Positions 60,901 to 64,000 of a stretch of 64,000 nt of DNA are shown piece after piece. Under the pieces are notes generated by a model that was given only the letters and a program-made list of their open reading frames with translations, did no database searches and was not told where the DNA came from. Both the position numbers and the translations under genes were made by a program. The DNA is from Wuchereria bancrofti (Eukaryota; Nematoda; Chromadorea; Rhabditida; Onchocercidae), in assembly GCA_005281725.1 (NCBI GenBank), contig SSBO01000008.1, positions 434,001-498,000 of the forward strand. The letters are read 5' to 3'. The first letter of the stretch is position 1, and each line of letters opens with the position of its first letter.

Positions 60901-63900
60901 CGAGTGCGGAAGTGTTATATTAAAAATATTAGCGATTAGAATAATCGTTTCATTCCACATTTCAACTGTAAATTTGGATCCGTTGAGAAGGAGTAAGCTT
61001 TCTAGGCAATTAATAGCTGAACGAGCCAACTGCTCATTTTCTAAAGAAAACGAGAAGTGTTAAAAATTACACATATTTCATTCATTATGACTCAGATAAG
61101 CTGAGAGAATATAATTTGATTAAATGTTGAAGAAAAAAAAGAAAACAAAATAGAAATTTAACAAGTTTTTTTTAGAGATTAATGTGTAAAATACGAAAAT
61201 AATATTACTTTTGATAATTCTAAAATGGTAAAAATAAACCTTGTTGAGCACACCAATATAACTGTTCGTAAATGTTAGTTAATAAAATTGTTGATAAAAC
61301 TGGATAATACTGAGTGAAGACATCAACAACAGCATAAAGAGCATGGTTGCACGTTGTTCGCATCCATTCTCGCTTCTGAAACAGAAACATTCTTCATCGT
61401 CTTCCTTTATCAGCCAATATATGCTTTTTCCTAAGAATTCATCAATCGGACTCCACAAAATGCATTACACTCACTTCATTTTGTTCCTCAGCCAATTTCA
61501 TGACATCAAAAATCCGAAAAGCAACTTGAAATAAATCTTTCCACCACTCATTCTTGAATTCTGTTCCGAATGTTTTCATAATCTCGAACATAACAGTCAA
61601 ACTTCTGCAAAAGTGTTATCACTAATGAACAGCAAATAAAATGACTCATTCTGAATTTTCTCCAAGAATATATTGAGATAACTTCTCTTAAACGAAATAT
61701 AATATGATTTTTTTTTTCAAGCAAGAACAGTTTCGAAATAAAATGGACGAGTTATACTATTATATAAATAATTGTCACAAGGGAAATAATTTCCACGGAC
61801 CAAAAACGTGATGGAAATTGTTTGCATCAAGAATTGTTCTAGATTAGACTTAGAGTAATGCAAAACTCCAAGTTTAATCTAAAACAAGTCCTAACAAAAT
61901 TCAAAACTGCTGAAAAATGTGTCAAAATCTTTTGAAACATAGTTGTTCGATTGTCATCCATTAGCGACATTATCATATATAAGACCAGGTTGATTAACTC
62001 GACGAGGACTCATAATACCAACTATCTACGGATTAATAACAAATTAGTTAGTTAGCTTATAAGGAAGACCGAAAAAAAAACCTTGTTCTTACATCCAATT
62101 TACATCTTCCGATAATACACGACAATTCGAACATAATTGGAAACCATCCACGTAAGAAAATCCGCTGGGCGTCATGCAAATTTGCGCTATCCTCCCATTG
62201 ATGTTCTATGAATTGCTGCTGATTGCTTGAAACATATGTTGCACAAAGTCGTATTAGTCGAATCGCTTCCATGGATATATCTGGAAAACCCGTATTGCAT
62301 GCGAATTCTGATAAACATTTGATGGCATCTTGAAATGAATCCAGTGCGTTGCCAAATTCTGCAGCAAATACCGTAGCTAAAAAGTTATTACTTTTTAGAT
62401 GCAATTTAATTTAATATTTATTTTTTGATATTTTTTATATTTTAATGACGAATCTCCTATTCTATATAATGGTTTTTCGTCCTTATCTTTTTCATCACAA
62501 AGTACCCTAACAGTCGAACAGGATCATAGTAAGAAAAAAAAAAACATTCCCAAACTAACTAATTATAAAATTAGTTGTTGTAAATGCATTTTCAACGATT
62601 CCTTCATCGTTCAAACTGGCTGCCATTGTAAAGACAGAAAATACGTTTTTCCAACCGGATATTATTTTGTTATAATGTGTATTTACCATATGACTAATAC
62701 ATTCTACAACCAATTCTCGAGATTGGAAAGCTCTGAAAAAATTCACCATTTATTTGTCTAGTTCTCCCATTCCAGAAACACCTTTGTATTCAAAGAAGAA
62801 TCATAAAAATAAAGATGTTTTTTTAGGAAAGACAATCGACTAGACTAAAATATTTTACCAGGCATAAGATTAACCAAGTTAAGGTATTTCCCATTCACAA
62901 TTAGGAAAGCGGAGAATCAACTGAATATTCTACCTATTTCGACTCATGATAATCTCAAAAGGCCTCAAGAAATCCTTTTGGAAACGAAAATTCGGTAGTT
63001 CTCCTCGTTCCAGAAATTTCATCGATAACTGCCGTAGTGCATCGACAGCAAAATGCGATATATTTTCATTCGCATTACAGCCTGCCTAAAAATTTTTGGA
63101 AGTTTATATAACAAAATATAGAACAAATTTAAATAAATTATATAGAAAATAACTAGCGCTAATTGAAAAAAAAATTTCACCTTGTTGAAATGTTCTCCTA
63201 GGATAGTCCATATTCTAGACCACTGCAAACGGATACGATTCATATTATAGAATGATATTTCAACTATTTTCTGTAACATAAACATTCGTGGATTACCACT
63301 CGCTGATAATTCTTCCTTCGAAACTTCACACAAAGCTCGCACGAAATGCACTACAGCATCGCCATCCAGTTTTGATGATCCTTGAAATATCCTGCAACTT
63401 GTTCATCTTCATTTAAATCTTGTCTCATGAAAAAAAGATGAAAGGAAAATTAAAAAAAAAAAGGGAAAGGAGTTGCTGAAACATATCTTCAATTCTGTAT
63501 CAAACAACTGTAATAAAAAATTCAGTTAAAACAAAGGGAAAATATTAAAAAATGGTGAGTGAATGCAGGAAAAAAAAAATTAAGAACCACTTTTAAGTAC
63601 CTATCGACAGCAACAACAACGCTCTGTGAGGTAGTTTCACCCAAACATTCCTGTAGCATCCGTTCATCCACATGAGTAGCATTTTTCAACCCATCTATAA
63701 AATTCTATAATATGATGTATTTAAAATGGAGACGGCTACTTTCATAATAAAACATGCAATTGGTAATTAATAATCGCAATGAGACTTGAATTACACTGGA
63801 TCGAAGAACCGCTAACAATTGAATTATTGGAATTTCTAACACCAGTGCCAATCATCTGGGCTAACTCTAATTGCGAAATACATTTCAGTACCTGAAATTT

Positions 63901-64000
63901 GTACCGAGAATTTTTTTTCTTAATCGTGCTATCAACCACCAAAAACAAGGTAAAATTCAAGTTAATGATTCACTCTTCATCAGCCTAATTAATAACTGAG
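57968..64000 (-). CDS. agef-1: BIG1/2-type Arf guanine nucleotide exchange factor, C-terminal part
   Basis: Large Sec7-family activator of Arf GTPases at the trans-Golgi and recycling endosomes, the target of brefeldin A in mammals. Only the 3' portion is here; the Sec7 domain must lie beyond the right edge. Reading leftward, about seventeen exons encode the helical HDS repeats. They include [16 protein letters not shown] (63.85 kb), [12 protein letters not shown] (63.62 kb), [20 protein letters not shown] (63.25 kb), [18 protein letters not shown] (62.97 kb) and [20 protein letters not shown] (62.63 kb). Near the end, [15 protein letters not shown] (59285-59398) runs into [13 protein letters not shown] (58736-58871). 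The last exons are 58374-58481 and 57968-58099, with a TAA stop. The match to ARFGEF1/2 runs in order along the whole stretch. An Asp/Glu/Ser linker at 59680-59844 is poorly conserved, as in the family. Confidence 0.93.

Overview
The window looks like nuclear DNA of a nematode, most likely a parasitic (clade III, filarial-like) species. It is AT-rich, and its genes are broken into many short exons with GT-AG introns and TTTCAG-type acceptors. The genes match familiar animal families, and several have clear C. elegans counterparts (hum-7, agef-1, hsp-16-type small heat shock genes, gpx). The species assignment is inference. I saw no tRNA, rRNA, CRISPR array or intact transposon.

Layout. (1) 1319-19886 (+): a complete class IX unconventional myosin of about 1,971 residues, a motor fused to a RhoGAP. 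It has an RA domain, motor, IQ neck, two C1 zinc fingers and a RhoGAP domain; I rebuilt about 42 exons with consistent phases. (2) 22276-36029 (-), convergent with the myosin: a CSPG4/NG2/Kon-tiki-like transmembrane proteoglycan with a laminin-G domain, about fifteen CSPG repeats, one TM helix and a tail ending in the NG2 PDZ ligand QYWV. Its signal-peptide exon was not found. (3) 37514-38332 (+): three phase-compatible exons of an unrecognised small gene. (4) 38572-41411: a near-perfect palindrome with two divergent, identical small heat shock protein genes, each with its own heat-shock-element array and TATA box. (5) 42961-44944 (-): an intact cysteine-type glutathione peroxidase, followed at 46230-47315 by a decayed second copy. 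(6) 47.3-51.9 kb: a gene-poor interval with microsatellites. (7) 51891-53061 (+): a TOX-family HMG-box protein. (8) 54507-54872 (+): a possible one-exon membrane protein. (9) 57968-64000 (-): the C-terminal half of a BIG/ARFGEF-type Arf exchange factor, whose 5' part, including Sec7, lies beyond the right edge.

The genes do not form one pathway. Two themes recur. One is stress protection: the heat-inducible small HSP pair lies next to a peroxidase locus, and both loci show local duplication. The other is cell cortex and membrane traffic: the Rho-inactivating myosin, an adhesion proteoglycan that would recruit PDZ scaffolds, and a trans-Golgi Arf activator.

The most distinctive features are the small HSP palindrome, the conserved QYWV tail of the proteoglycan, the unrecognised + strand gene at 37.5-38.3 kb, the decayed peroxidase copy, and a 14-bp hairpin that places a 5' splice site at its loop.
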